NCBI GenBank assembly: GCA_020724865.1
Contig: DYGA01000001.1
Coordinates: 124,001 to 188,000 of the forward strand
Source of the DNA: Candidatus Paceibacter sp.
Lineage (GTDB): Bacteria > Patescibacteria > ABY1 > S139-126
Length of the DNA: 64,000 nucleotides
Direction: 5' to 3'
Shown: positions 43,731-53,219 of the stretch, piece after piece
How the letters are laid out: each line of letters opens with the position of its first letter
Numbering within the stretch: position 1 is the first letter of the stretch
Notes under the pieces: generated by a model
Databases searched by the model: none
What the model saw: only the letters and a program-made list of their open reading frames with translations
Told to the model about the DNA's origin: nothing
Program-made: the position numbers and the translations under genes

Positions 43731-44296
43731 TTAATAATTTGTTTAATAATTTTTTTATTAGGCAATTGGGAGGTATTTATTTTTATATAAGGAAGTTTGG
43801 TTTGTTTTAAAAAAAATTCGTATTTTTCTTGTTGCTGCAAATAAGCTTCGGGTTTTTGTTTTATTCTTTTATAATGAGGGTATAACGCCAATCTTTCACG
43901 CAATCTTTTTTTCAGCAACTGAATATCATTGTCAATATATAAAAAAACAATTCTAAAATTTAATTTATATAATTCTTTTTCTATATCTTGATAATTTACC
44001 CTTCTTTTTCTATATAGCCAAGAGTAAACTTGGTCGGAGAGATGAAATTTTTCAAAAATTAAATTATTGTTTTTGAGTTTTTTTGCTAAAGTCAAATAAG
44101 TTTTGATTAGAGTTTTGCCTTGTTCAGTACCAAACAAACCAATGTCTGCATTTATCCAAAAACAACCATCTAAGAGATAAGGAAATTTTTTTGATGAATA
44201 TTTTTTTTCTAAAAAATCATAAATTTGAGAAATAATGTAACTTTTTCCGGTTAGCTCGGCTCCCTCAAAAATCAAATGGTACAAAGGTTTTTTCAT
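43712..44296 (-). CDS. Thymidylate-kinase-like P-loop kinase
   Basis: 194 residues with Walker A GAELTGKS (about 11-18), a DR-like FHLSDQVYSWLYRKR block and a lid-like RLRERLALYPHYKR. This is the TMK/deoxynucleoside kinase fold; the phosphoacceptor is not determinable. Encoded between two sugar-polymer genes with overlaps on one side. Confidence 0.7.
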   Translation of the reverse strand: MKKPLYHLIFEGAELTGKSYIISQIYDFLEKKYSSKKFPYLLDGCFWINADIGLFGTEQGKTLIKTYLTLAKKLKNNNLIFEKFHLSDQVYSWLYRKRRVNYQDIEKELYKLNFRIVFLYIDNDIQLLKKRLRERLALYPHYKRIKQKPEAYLQQQEKYEFFLKQTKLPYIKINTSQLPNKKIIKQIIKWLEKK

Positions 44297-44305
44297 GTTT
44301 TTATA

Positions 44306-46342
44306 TTAATATTTTTTTACGTTTCGTAAATTATCAACAGGATTTATTGTTAAATTATTGTAAATATATTTTATTTTTTTAAGATCATAAATCACTAAAT
44401 CTAGTTTATTTTCCAAAAAATTTAAATTTATATTTTTAATTATACCCATGATAATATAAAAATTTAATACTTTAATAAGTTTTGGCTCTAATTTTTGTTT
44501 AGACAGCTTTAAATAAGTCTGTAAAAAAGCCTGACGTAAAGAGTGTGAGTTTTTAACTAATAAGTTTTTGTAATTTATTTGATTTAAAAAATTGCCCACG
44601 TCAATAAGAGGATCGTTTATTTCTGCATTATCAAAATCAATCATACGTAGTTTATTATTTTGTAAAATTAAATTTTGTAGTTGAAAATCGCCATGAATAA
44701 AAGCTTGATCGCCTTTTCTTTGTTCAGTAGTTTTTTTTAGTAATTGGCGTAGTTTTTTTAGCAGTATAAGATTTTTGGAAGTTTTAAATTTTTTGTTTTT
44801 ATATAAATTGTTTTCTAGCCAATTTAATTGCTGAGCGAGGTCATAATTTTTATAAAAGTTTACATTTTGAAAATATTTAATTGGTATTTGGTGTAGAGCA
44901 GACATTAAGGTTGCTGATTTTTTAATCAGAGGTAATAAAAATTTTTTGTTTCGATTTTTTTTGTTTTCTATTATTTCAGCCAGTGAATGCCCTAGAGTTT
45001 TTTCATATAAATAAAAATGATATTTGGAAAAATAACACAATGGCTTGGTTATAATTTTTTTTCCTTGCGGCGAACGCCAAATTTTTTTTAGTATATAGTA
45101 AGATTGTTTAGCTAAATCATCTCCTCGTTCAAGGCGTATTTTACCCATGATAATTTTGTTTTTTTTGCCATTACTAAATAAGTATTCAGTTATTAATTTT
45201 TGGTCACCAGTTCTGACCACAAAACGATGAGTGGTTATTTTTTTTAAATACCAAGTTTTATTTAAATCTAATTTCTTTGTTTGAAATAAAAAAAATCTAT
45301 AGGCTGATTTGTAATCGTAAAATTTTTCTATTGATCTAACTATGGAGTTTGGCTTTTGCCACAGTTCAAGATGTTCAACAATTCTTTTTGCCTCGTCAAT
45401 ATAATTAGCAATTGCCCGTTGGGCGGTCAATTTTAATTTCTTTTCTGTTTTTGGCAGAATAATTTTATTTTTTTTATCTAAAATTAATCCCTGTATTGAA
45501 TTTTCCATAATTCTAATGTTTTTTGGGATTAATATTAACCTGTTTAATAAAAAAACGTGATAAGGATTTGATAAATGAGAACATTGGTTTAAAACATATT
45601 CTTTAATATGTTTTTTTATCTCAGGTCTGTTCCAGGCAAAAAGGTATAAACTACTTAAATCAAAAAGAGGATTGTTGAGATGTACTTCAGACCAGTCAAT
45701 TAGAGCTAATTCATTTTTTGTTAACACTATATTTTTTGGATTTATATCACCATGGGTTAAAACCAGGGGCAGCTTGTTCAGTAAACCGCCTTGTTGCACA
45801 AGTAAATAATTTATTTTTTTTAATAAGTTTTTATTTATGTATTTTTTCAAATAAATTTCATTGTCTTTAAAAATTTTTAAGTTGGCAGAAAAACTATTTT
45901 TTCTCAATTTAATTTTGTAAGGTAATTTTAGAGTGTGCAGATTTTCAAAAATTTTTAAAAAGTTGGTTTCTAAAAATTTATTGGTTAAACGTTTGCCAAT
46001 AGCTATATAAAAACTGTTTAAAGGATAGCCTTTTATATATTCATAAATAAAATATTCCGGAGAGTTTTTTGTTTGGGTAATAAAAATTTTTGTTGTTGTT
46101 AGTCCGATAATATTTTTTTTATTTAGATATTTAATGACTTTAATTTCATTTAAAAATTTAGTTTTAGCTAAACTTCCTTTATTTTTTCGCATTTTAAGAA
46201 TGAATTTTTTACCATTTTTTTTTAAAGTCATTACAAAAAAATCTCCACTAGTGCTCATTAGATATTCAGGTTTAAAGTGATATTTATCTATTATTAATTT
46301 TAGCGTCGCTTTAATTTTTTCATCAGTAAATTTATTGACCAT
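44306..46342 (-). CDS. Tandem APH-fold (aminoglycoside phosphotransferase/choline kinase) protein
   Basis: 678 residues containing two kinase domains in one chain. The first (about 1-330) has HGDINPKN at 197 and IDWSE; the second (about 350-678) has HGDFQLQN at 550 and MIDFDN. Both keep the catalytic Asp and Asn and the metal Asp, so both could be active. APH-fold enzymes include choline and homoserine kinases, maltokinase and NahK, which phosphorylates sugars at C1. In this cluster (GH57, two GlgA, GalT) a sugar 1-kinase is the most economical guess. A close reading found no fused synthase. Confidence 0.75.
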   Translation of the reverse strand: MVNKFTDEKIKATLKLIIDKYHFKPEYLMSTSGDFFVMTLKKNGKKFILKMRKNKGSLAKTKFLNEIKVIKYLNKKNIIGLTTTKIFITQTKNSPEYFIYEYIKGYPLNSFYIAIGKRLTNKFLETNFLKIFENLHTLKLPYKIKLRKNSFSANLKIFKDNEIYLKKYINKNLLKKINYLLVQQGGLLNKLPLVLTHGDINPKNIVLTKNELALIDWSEVHLNNPLFDLSSLYLFAWNRPEIKKHIKEYVLNQCSHLSNPYHVFLLNRLILIPKNIRIMENSIQGLILDKKNKIILPKTEKKLKLTAQRAIANYIDEAKRIVEHLELWQKPNSIVRSIEKFYDYKSAYRFFLFQTKKLDLNKTWYLKKITTHRFVVRTGDQKLITEYLFSNGKKNKIIMGKIRLERGDDLAKQSYYILKKIWRSPQGKKIITKPLCYFSKYHFYLYEKTLGHSLAEIIENKKNRNKKFLLPLIKKSATLMSALHQIPIKYFQNVNFYKNYDLAQQLNWLENNLYKNKKFKTSKNLILLKKLRQLLKKTTEQRKGDQAFIHGDFQLQNLILQNNKLRMIDFDNAEINDPLIDVGNFLNQINYKNLLVKNSHSLRQAFLQTYLKLSKQKLEPKLIKVLNFYIIMGIIKNINLNFLENKLDLVIYDLKKIKYIYNNLTINPVDNLRNVKKY

Positions 46343-47489
46343 ATTTTTTCCAGTGGGTTGACCACAATAAATATTTAAGTTGATGATAAATTTTTTCTGC
46401 TTTAAGTTTTATATCTTTATTTATAGCCAAAGTTCTAATTGTTTTTATTAATTCTAGCGCTCCTTTTTCTACCTCTTCAGGGTGCCAGGCGGGAGCACCA
46501 AAGAGTTTAAAATCACGATTAGAGGCCCACCAAAAAGTACAACTCGCTAAACCGCGGTCTAAATGTTTTTCAGCCCAGTGATAATTTATGTCATTAGGGT
46601 TTTGTTTAAGTTGTTCGGTGGCTATATTAGCTAACTGCCAAAGTAGATTATGAATTTTGTTGTTTTTGTTTTGCCAGAGCACGAATGAAAATTTTTTATT
46701 TAATTCTTTTTCCAAACTTTCCCAATTGCCTGTTTTGGGTTTTATATATTTGGTTTTGGTTAATTTTTTAAGATACTCATCAATAGTAATAGTTTTAATT
46801 TTTGGATTTTCTAGTACTTTACCCAGCCAACCTTGAAAATCTACAAAGCGCAAACCATATAATTCTGCATCAGTGGCAGAAATTATAAAATTTGGCAAAT
46901 TTTCTGTACTTTCTTTAGCTAATTGACGTGGAGGATAATCAAGCGACCAACGTCGAGAACGAAAAATTATTTTTAAATTGGTATTTTTTAAAAAGTAAGC
47001 AATATTATAATCAACCTTATCTAATTTGCCGTTTAAACTGATCTCATCTAATATCAGCCACTGATAGCCATAATTAGCTAAAATTTTACCGATCTTTTCG
47101 CTGTAAGCCATTTCGGGCAAAAAAAATCCTTTTGGTTTTTGGTTGAAAAAATTTTTATTAATTTCTTGTTGTTTTTTAATTTGCCTTTCTACCACAGTTT
47201 TATCCACTAAGGGGGCAATTGGATGATGAGATAAAGAATCAACCAGCTCAATTTGTCCCCGATTTAAAAGATTTTTAAATCTAGTAATAATTTTTTCATA
47301 ACCTTTTTCAAATAGAGCTTGTGTCAAACAACCGGTTAGGTTAAAAGTAAAACGCCAATTAGGATATTTTTCCGCCATCAATAAAATCCATTCGTAACTT
47401 TTTTGAGTTGCTTCAGAAATTTGATTTATTTCTGCTGTGGGAGGCAAATAAAAGTGTAAAAAATTTATCCAATAACTAATTTTTTTCAT
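46332..47489 (-). CDS. Glycoside hydrolase family 57 protein
   Basis: 385 residues, a (beta/alpha)7-like GH57 domain: YWINFLHFYLPP start, ELVDSLSHHPIAPL, KGFFLPEMAYSEK (the Glu nucleophile motif) and SATDAELYGLR near the acid/base Asp. GH57 includes alpha-amylases, 4-alpha-glucanotransferases and branching enzymes; the length is shorter than most branching enzymes (~530). It overlaps glgA copy 2 by 4 bp and the tandem kinase by 11 bp. Confidence 0.85.
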   Translation of the reverse strand: MKKISYWINFLHFYLPPTAEINQISEATQKSYEWILLMAEKYPNWRFTFNLTGCLTQALFEKGYEKIITRFKNLLNRGQIELVDSLSHHPIAPLVDKTVVERQIKKQQEINKNFFNQKPKGFFLPEMAYSEKIGKILANYGYQWLILDEISLNGKLDKVDYNIAYFLKNTNLKIIFRSRRWSLDYPPRQLAKESTENLPNFIISATDAELYGLRFVDFQGWLGKVLENPKIKTITIDEYLKKLTKTKYIKPKTGNWESLEKELNKKFSFVLWQNKNNKIHNLLWQLANIATEQLKQNPNDINYHWAEKHLDRGLASCTFWWASNRDFKLFGAPAWHPEEVEKGALELIKTIRTLAINKDIKLKAEKIYHQLKYLLWSTHWKKYGQ

Positions 47490-48982
47490 ATATTTGATTT
47501 TACTCGCAGAGCTTTTTTAAAAATTAAAATATATTTTTCTGCAGGAATTTCCCAGGAAAAAGATTGCTGCATTCCCCGCCTAACCATTTTTAACCAACTT
47601 TCGCGATGACGATGATTTACCACCGCTCTGGTGATAGCTATCAATAAATCCCTTGAATCATATTTTTTAAACACAAAACCGTTACCGCGGTTAGTGCGGG
47701 GGTTAAAGTCAGAAATTGTGTCAACCAATCCGCCCACAGCGTGAACAACTGGAACAGCGCCATAACGCAAACTTTTCAGTTGAGCCAACCCACATGGTTC
47801 AAATCTTGATGGCAGTAAAAAAATATCAGCCCCAGCCAATACCATAGTTTCTTTTTGGTTGTCAAAATCAAAAATGGCTGCTATTTTTTTTGGATGTTTT
47901 TTGCTGATTTTAGAAAAATAATCTATATATTTTTTTGCCCCTTCCCCTAAGATTACCAACTGGATGTCCATTCTAAGCAGAGGCTCAATAATTTCAATTA
48001 TTAGTTCAATCCCTTTTTGTTCGGTGAGTCTGGATGTCCAACCAATCAAAGGTATTTTAGGATTTTGAGGAAGTCCCAAATACTTTTGGAGAAAAAGTTT
48101 ATTTTTAGTTTTATTGGCCAGAGAATCATAATCATATTTTTCCACCAAACCCGGATCTGTAGATGGATTCCAATCAGCATAATCAATACCATTTACTATT
48201 CCAAAAACCCGATGTTTTTTTTGTTTTAAAACACCATGCAAACCGTTGCCAAATTTTTTTGTCATAATTTCCTCAGCATATTTTTCTGAAACAGTGTTGA
48301 TGATTTCAGCGTTAGCAATTCCTCTTTTGGCAAAATTAACGTTTTTTATAAGGTCATAATTTTGAAATAAAGGTAGTGGCTGACGTTCATCGTCTCTAAT
48401 TTTCGATGGAACTTCCCACCAATTACCTCCCATTTGAAAATTTAAATTGTGGATGGTAAATACCGTAGCAGTATTAGTAAACCTAGGTTCATCTTGGTAA
48501 CGATTTTTTAAATAATAAGGAATTAATCCGGTCTGCCAGTCGTGACATTGGATAATATCAGGTTTAATATCTAGGAGTTTTAAACTTTCAATTACCGCTA
48601 AATCAAAAATCATAAATCTTTGATTATCCAAATTTCCTAGATACAAATCGCTAGGTTTTTTTTGTTGCGGATAAAGACGTGATAAATATTCTGTTTCCTC
48701 AATAAAATAGATTGGCAGTCCCTCACTAAGCCAACCCTGCCAAATAGAAAAATTTACAGTTTTACTTTCATCAATCAATAAGGAATTATTTTCAATAAGT
48801 AATTTTAGTTTGTGAGACGATTTGTCTATGTGTGGATAAAGGGGTGTAAACACACGAACAAAATGACCATGCTTTTTTATGGCTTTGGGTAAAGATCGGG
48901 CAACGTCAGCCATGCCGCCAGTCTTGGAAAATAGATCAACTTCGCTGCAGACTGATATAATTTTTAATTTTGTATTTTTCAT
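47486..48982 (-). CDS. glgA: Glycogen/starch synthase (GT5), copy 2
   Basis: 498 residues: KTGGMADVARSLPKAI donor motif, IIQCHDWQTGLIPYYL, EPCGLAQLKSLRYGAVPVVHAVGGL. Both copies keep the catalytic motifs but differ throughout, so this is an old duplication or separate acquisition. One may initiate and one extend, or they may differ in donor. Overlaps ruvC's stop by 4 bp. Confidence 0.92.
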   Translation of the reverse strand: MKNTKLKIISVCSEVDLFSKTGGMADVARSLPKAIKKHGHFVRVFTPLYPHIDKSSHKLKLLIENNSLLIDESKTVNFSIWQGWLSEGLPIYFIEETEYLSRLYPQQKKPSDLYLGNLDNQRFMIFDLAVIESLKLLDIKPDIIQCHDWQTGLIPYYLKNRYQDEPRFTNTATVFTIHNLNFQMGGNWWEVPSKIRDDERQPLPLFQNYDLIKNVNFAKRGIANAEIINTVSEKYAEEIMTKKFGNGLHGVLKQKKHRVFGIVNGIDYADWNPSTDPGLVEKYDYDSLANKTKNKLFLQKYLGLPQNPKIPLIGWTSRLTEQKGIELIIEIIEPLLRMDIQLVILGEGAKKYIDYFSKISKKHPKKIAAIFDFDNQKETMVLAGADIFLLPSRFEPCGLAQLKSLRYGAVPVVHAVGGLVDTISDFNPRTNRGNGFVFKKYDSRDLLIAITRAVVNHRHRESWLKMVRRGMQQSFSWEIPAEKYILIFKKALRVKSNI

Positions 48983-49494
48983 TTACTTTTATAGATTGAG
49001 GCTAATGGTTGCACTGCCTGTAGGCCGCAATAAGCTACTGCCAAAGCATCAGCCGCATCATCTGGTTGAGGAAGTTCTGATAAAGAAAAAATTAATTGTA
49101 CCATTTTTTGAATTTGTTTTTTTTCAGCCCGGCCGTGGCCAACCAAAGCTTGCTTTACTTGCAAAGGAGTACAATTAAAAATTTTTAAATTATTCATTTT
49201 GGCCACCAAGATTATTACTCCCCTTGCTTCACCAACCAAAAGAGCCGTTTTAGCATTGTTATAAAAATAAATATTTTCAATTGCTAAAATTTTAGGTCGA
49301 TATTTTTTTATAAGCAATTCAAGATTTTGTCTGATTTGCCAGAGTCGGTCAGCAAAAGGTAGGTTTTTTTCGGTATTAATCACCCCGTGAGCTAAATGTT
49401 TAAATTGTTGACCATTAGTTTCAATTAAGCCATAACCAGTTAAAGCATAACCAGGATCAATACCTAAAATAACAATATTTTTAATTTTGGCCAT
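48979..49494 (-). CDS. ruvC: Holliday junction resolvase RuvC
   Basis: 171 residues from ATG 49494 (MAKIKNIVILGIDPG); an upstream in-frame start would add 15 residues inside yebC. Catalytic acids are in LGIDPG, AIENIYF and PDDAADALAVAY. The start overlaps yebC by 14 bp, the common yebC-ruvC pairing. RuvB is encoded at 3.9 kb; RuvA is not in the window. Confidence 0.94.
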   Translation of the reverse strand: MAKIKNIVILGIDPGYALTGYGLIETNGQQFKHLAHGVINTEKNLPFADRLWQIRQNLELLIKKYRPKILAIENIYFYNNAKTALLVGEARGVIILVAKMNNLKIFNCTPLQVKQALVGHGRAEKKQIQKMVQLIFSLSELPQPDDAADALAVAYCGLQAVQPLASIYKSK

Positions 49495-50206
49495 TGGTAA
49501 AATAATTTTGTACGTCGTCATTTTCCTCCAAGTCCTCAATAAAAGCTTCCCATTTATTAACGTCTTGAATTTTTATACTCTCTTTTGGTATATATTCTAA
49601 TTCGTTGGAGATAACTTGATAATTATTTTTTTCCAAGGTGGTTGCGATTTTTTGCATACGGGACGGTTCGCAGTAGATAATTAATTTATTTTCAGGCTCG
49701 GTTTGATTTTGTTCCCAGTTATCTGCGCCAGCATCAATTAATTCTAATTCTAAATTTTCATCTAGAGGTTTTTTTAAAATACTGACCACCACACCTTTTC
49801 TATCAAACATCCATAATACAGAACCAGCGGGAGCAAGTTGACCGCCGTGTTTGTTAAAAATATGCTTAAGATTCGCTACGGTACGGTTACGATTATCAGT
49901 AATACATTCAACTATCACAGCTAGTTTTTCAGGACCAAACCCTTCATAAGTCAATAACTCTAATTGGGCATCGTTGTTTTTTCCACTACCCCTATTAATT
50001 GCTCGTTCAATATTATTTTTAGGCATATTAGCCGCCTTGGCTTTTTCAACGGCAATTTTTAATTTAAAATTGGCATTTATATCAGTCCCGCCTTCACGTG
50101 CCGCAATAGCTATGCTGTTAGATAGTTTGGTGAAGATGTTGGCTCTTTTAGCATCTACCAATGCTTTTTGTCTTTTGGTTGTTGCCCATTTAGAATGGCC
50201 TGACAT
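49481..50206 (-). CDS. yebC: YebC/PmpR family protein
   Basis: 241 residues from ATG 50206 (MSGHSKWATTKRQKALVDAK), the canonical start; a 15-bp longer frame exists. Motifs NFKLKIAVEKAKAANMPKNNIERAI and YEGFGPEKLAVIVECITDNRNRT. Family members are transcription regulators or help ribosomes through proline stretches. Confidence 0.94.
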   Translation of the reverse strand: MSGHSKWATTKRQKALVDAKRANIFTKLSNSIAIAAREGGTDINANFKLKIAVEKAKAANMPKNNIERAINRGSGKNNDAQLELLTYEGFGPEKLAVIVECITDNRNRTVANLKHIFNKHGGQLAPAGSVLWMFDRKGVVVSILKKPLDENLELELIDAGADNWEQNQTEPENKLIIYCEPSRMQKIATTLEKNNYQVISNELEYIPKESIKIQDVNKWEAFIEDLEENDDVQNYFTNGQN

Positions 50207-50361
50207 AAAAAAAACCCCCAAAAATGGTGTTAATTTAATAATGTGATATTATTATTATAACAAAAAAGATATAAAAATTCAATAGGAAAAATTTTTTTGC
50301 CAAAATTTTTTTTATCGTGTAAGCTGAAAACTGCTTTAACTTTAATTACTAAATTATAAAT

Positions 50362-51648
50362 ATGGATTATACTATCCAAGATAATGGCCAAGGCGTCAAA
50401 AAAATTACTGTAAATTTATCAGCTAAGTACATTGATCCTTTTTTAAAAAAAGCCGCCAGACGTTTAAGTAAAAAAAACAACATACCTGGTTTTAGACCGG
50501 GTCAGGCCCCTAGAGAAATAGTTGAAAAAAAATTTGGCAGTATGGCTTTATTAGAAAATGCAGTTGATGACATTTTAACACAAAGTTATTATGATATTTT
50601 ACAAAAGGAGAAATTATTGGTAATAGGCAAGCCAAAAATAGAATTAAAAAAAATGATGCCGGGAGAAATTTTTGAATATACTGCCGAAGTGTCACTTTTA
50701 CCCGAGGTAAGTTTGGGAGATATTAGTAAATTAACCGTTAAAGTGCCAGAAGTTGAAGTTAGTGAACAAGAAGTCGAGGACGTTTTATTAGATTTAAGAA
50801 AAATGCGTGCTCAGGAACAAAAAACAGATAAAGCAGCTAAAATGGGAGATAAGGTAATTATAGATTTTGAAGTAAAAATTGACGGAGTGGTAATTGAAGG
50901 TGGACAAGGCAAGGATTACCCCTTAATTTTAGGTGATAAAGTTTTCATTCCCGGTTTTGAAGAAAAATTAATAGGCAGAAAACCCCAAGAAAAAGTGGAA
51001 TTTAAATTAAATTTTCCCAATGATTATAAAGCTGATTTAGCTGGCAAAAAAGCAGATTTTTTAGTTTTTATAAAGGAAGTTTATGAAAGAATTTTGCCTG
51101 ATATTAGTGATGATTTGTTAAAACAAATGGGTAATTATAAAAATATTACTGAATTAAAAGAGCAAATTAAGAAAAATTTATTATTAGATAAGCAACAAAA
51201 AGCAGATCAAAAATTGGAAATTGATTTATTTGAACAATTGATAAATATATCAAGCTTCAAAGATATACCAGAATTATTGATTGATAATGAATTGCATCGT
51301 ATGAAGCACGAATTAGAGGATAGTTTACAATCCCAAGGATTGTCTTATACAGATTATTTGCAACGTTTGGGTAAAAAAGAAGAAGATTTAAACAAAGATT
51401 GGCGATCAGCAGCTATCAAAAGAGTAAAGACAGCTTTGGTAGCAAGAAAAGTATCAGAAGAAAATAATATTTTTGCTAGTCAAGAAGAGATAGATCAGGA
51501 AATAAAAACCATGGAAAAAAACTATCAAAATCAACCAGAAATTATAAAAAATATTAATTCAAAAGATTTTCGTGAATATTTGTTTCATACTCTCACTAAC
51601 CGCAAGGTAATAGCTTTTTTAAAAAACAAAGTAAAGATTGTTAAATAA
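50362..51648 (+). CDS. tig: Trigger factor chaperone
   Basis: Ribosome-associated chaperone and prolyl isomerase. 428 residues: ribosome-binding domain with the signature GFRPGQAPREIVEKKFG, FKBP domain (about 150-235; GDKVIIDFEVKIDG, FIPGFEEKLIG), and a helical C-terminal arm. Normal length. The 140-bp gap upstream holds only AT-rich sequence. Confidence 0.95.
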   Translation: MDYTIQDNGQGVKKITVNLSAKYIDPFLKKAARRLSKKNNIPGFRPGQAPREIVEKKFGSMALLENAVDDILTQSYYDILQKEKLLVIGKPKIELKKMMPGEIFEYTAEVSLLPEVSLGDISKLTVKVPEVEVSEQEVEDVLLDLRKMRAQEQKTDKAAKMGDKVIIDFEVKIDGVVIEGGQGKDYPLILGDKVFIPGFEEKLIGRKPQEKVEFKLNFPNDYKADLAGKKADFLVFIKEVYERILPDISDDLLKQMGNYKNITELKEQIKKNLLLDKQQKADQKLEIDLFEQLINISSFKDIPELLIDNELHRMKHELEDSLQSQGLSYTDYLQRLGKKEEDLNKDWRSAAIKRVKTALVARKVSEENNIFASQEEIDQEIKTMEKNYQNQPEIIKNINSKDFREYLFHTLTNRKVIAFLKNKVKIVK

Positions 51649-51651
51649 TAT

Positions 51652-52506
51652 ATGAAAATTGGCATTCATGTTTCAGCGGCCGGAGGCTTAATAAACGCTC
51701 CCATTAATGCTCAAGCCGTTGGTTGTGAAACTTTTCAATTTTTTTCTCGTTCACCGCGTGGGGGTAGTCCTGCGCCATTAACAGCAAAAGTGATTAACGA
51801 GTTTAAAGCTCGGTGTGCTAATTATGGTTTTACAGATTATTATATTCATACACCTTATTATATTAATTTTGCTTCAATCAACGATCGTATACGGTTAGGT
51901 TCCATTGAGGTGGTCAGGCAAGAATTAGAGCGGGGAGACAAGTTAGGGGTAGCGGCTACTATGACGCACTTAGGTAGTGCCAAGGAAATAAATTTAAAAA
52001 AAGCTTTGACTTTGGTAGCCGATAGCTTAATAAAGGTTTTACGCAATTATAAAGGGAAAAATCAATTATTATTAGAAATTTCTGCTGGTAGCGGGAGAGT
52101 TGTTGGGGATAATTTTACCGATTTGGCCGAACTTATTAATTTGGTGGAGAAAAAAATTTCCCATCAACGTTTGGGCGTTTGTTTTGATACGGCTCATGCT
52201 TTTGCTTCTGGTTATGATTTACGCAACGAACAAAGTGTTAAAAACACTTTTAAACAATTTGATAATATCATTGGTTTAGACCGTTTAGTTTTAATACATG
52301 CTAATGATTCCAAAGTGGAACTTGGTTCGCATAAAGATAGGCATGAAAATATTGGTAAAGGTAAAATTGGTCGCCAAGGTTTTGCTGCTTTACTGAAATT
52401 ATCAATATTGAGAAAGGTAAATTTTATTTTAGAGACACCTTGGTCTGATGAAGCAGAAGTAAAAAAAGATTTACACACCCTAAAAAAATTGCGTGTTAAA
52501 AAATAA
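51652..52506 (+). CDS. nfo: Deoxyribonuclease IV (AP endonuclease)
   Basis: 284 residues, TIM barrel with the Nfo signatures GIHVSAAGGL, LEISAGSG, VCFDTAHAFASGYD and LIHANDSKVELGSHKDRHENIGKG, carrying the three-zinc ligands. Cleaves at abasic sites. Starts 3 bp after tig. Confidence 0.95.
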   Translation: MKIGIHVSAAGGLINAPINAQAVGCETFQFFSRSPRGGSPAPLTAKVINEFKARCANYGFTDYYIHTPYYINFASINDRIRLGSIEVVRQELERGDKLGVAATMTHLGSAKEINLKKALTLVADSLIKVLRNYKGKNQLLLEISAGSGRVVGDNFTDLAELINLVEKKISHQRLGVCFDTAHAFASGYDLRNEQSVKNTFKQFDNIIGLDRLVLIHANDSKVELGSHKDRHENIGKGKIGRQGFAALLKLSILRKVNFILETPWSDEAEVKKDLHTLKKLRVKK

Positions 52507-52519
52507 TGTGTTAAGATAA

Positions 52520-52612
52520 GTTTAAGAAAATTTTCCCCATGCTTATGTTGCCTATTAGCCAAAGAAAGGAGGTTATAATATTTATTTGACGGGTTTTTGC
52601 GCCCGTTTTTTT
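52520..52612 (+). promoter_or_regulatory. Leader with CCCCATGCTT element, orphan SD and terminator
   Basis: CCCCATGCTTATGTTGCC (52535-52552) lies beside an ATAAG/CTTAT hairpin. AAAGGAGG (about 52564-52571), fully complementary to the 16S tail, has no ATG at working distance. CGGG/CCCG with a T-run (about 52591-52613) makes a terminator ahead of the PIN-like gene. It may be an attenuator of that gene. Confidence 0.45.
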
Positions 52613-52645
52613 GTTATTTAAAAATCAACTATTTTAGGAGGAATT

Positions 52646-53158
52646 ATGTCTTCGGATAGAAAAATCATCAGCGCAGATGCTGACCCGCAAATTTTTTTAT
52701 CTCCGACAACTAACATCGCTTTTTTTGATGTAAATGTTTGGTTTAATAAAGAAACCATGGTAGAAATAGAAAAAATTTTATCAACCATGAAGGTTTTTTT
52801 AAACCAACAGCTCGTAGTTAATCAATTTGTTAACAAGTCAGATGAAGATATTTTTACTTGGTTATTTATAAATTACCCCCAACAAAGAATTTGGCTATTT
52901 ACCAGAGATAAAAAGATGTTTAGACACGTGCCGAGAAAATATGAAAATAAAGTTATTTTATTTCACCAAGTAATAAAAAACAAAAACTACGAACCTTTAC
53001 AGACTCATTCATTAATCATAGTCGTTATTGAATATTTACAAGATATTTTCATCAAAAAAACTCCCAGAGAAAAGATTTTTTATAATAAAAGGAGCTTAGT
53101 ATCATTAATAACCGAGATTCATAATCAACTCATTAAACCTATTTTGCTAACTATTTAA
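52646..53158 (+). CDS. PIN-like domain protein
   Basis: 170 residues; not firmly recognised. IAFFDVNVWFNK near the N-terminus, NKSDEDIFTWL, then RIWLFTRDKKMFRHVPRKYENKVILFH recall the strand-end aspartates of PIN/Mut7-C-type nuclease folds. It has a strong SD (AGGAGG, 52636-52641), rare in this window, and its own terminator. Preceded by the leader with the recurring CCCCATGCTT element, so it is probably controlled separately from nfo. Confidence 0.6.
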   Translation: MSSDRKIISADADPQIFLSPTTNIAFFDVNVWFNKETMVEIEKILSTMKVFLNQQLVVNQFVNKSDEDIFTWLFINYPQQRIWLFTRDKKMFRHVPRKYENKVILFHQVIKNKNYEPLQTHSLIIVVIEYLQDIFIKKTPREKIFYNKRSLVSLITEIHNQLIKPILLTI

Positions 53159-53161
53159 ATT

Positions 53162-53191
53162 CAGGAAGGGTTACACCCCTCCTGTTTTTTT
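53162..53191 (+). terminator. Intrinsic terminator
   Basis: CAGGA-GGGT/ACCC-TCCTG stem followed by T7, directly after the PIN-like gene. Confidence 0.85.
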
Positions 53192-53219
53192 GTTAAAATA
53201 AAAAAAGAATTAAATTAAT

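Noticed and set aside
48831..48839. DnaA box TTATCCACA
   Set aside because: A single copy inside glgA coding sequence, best explained by codons.
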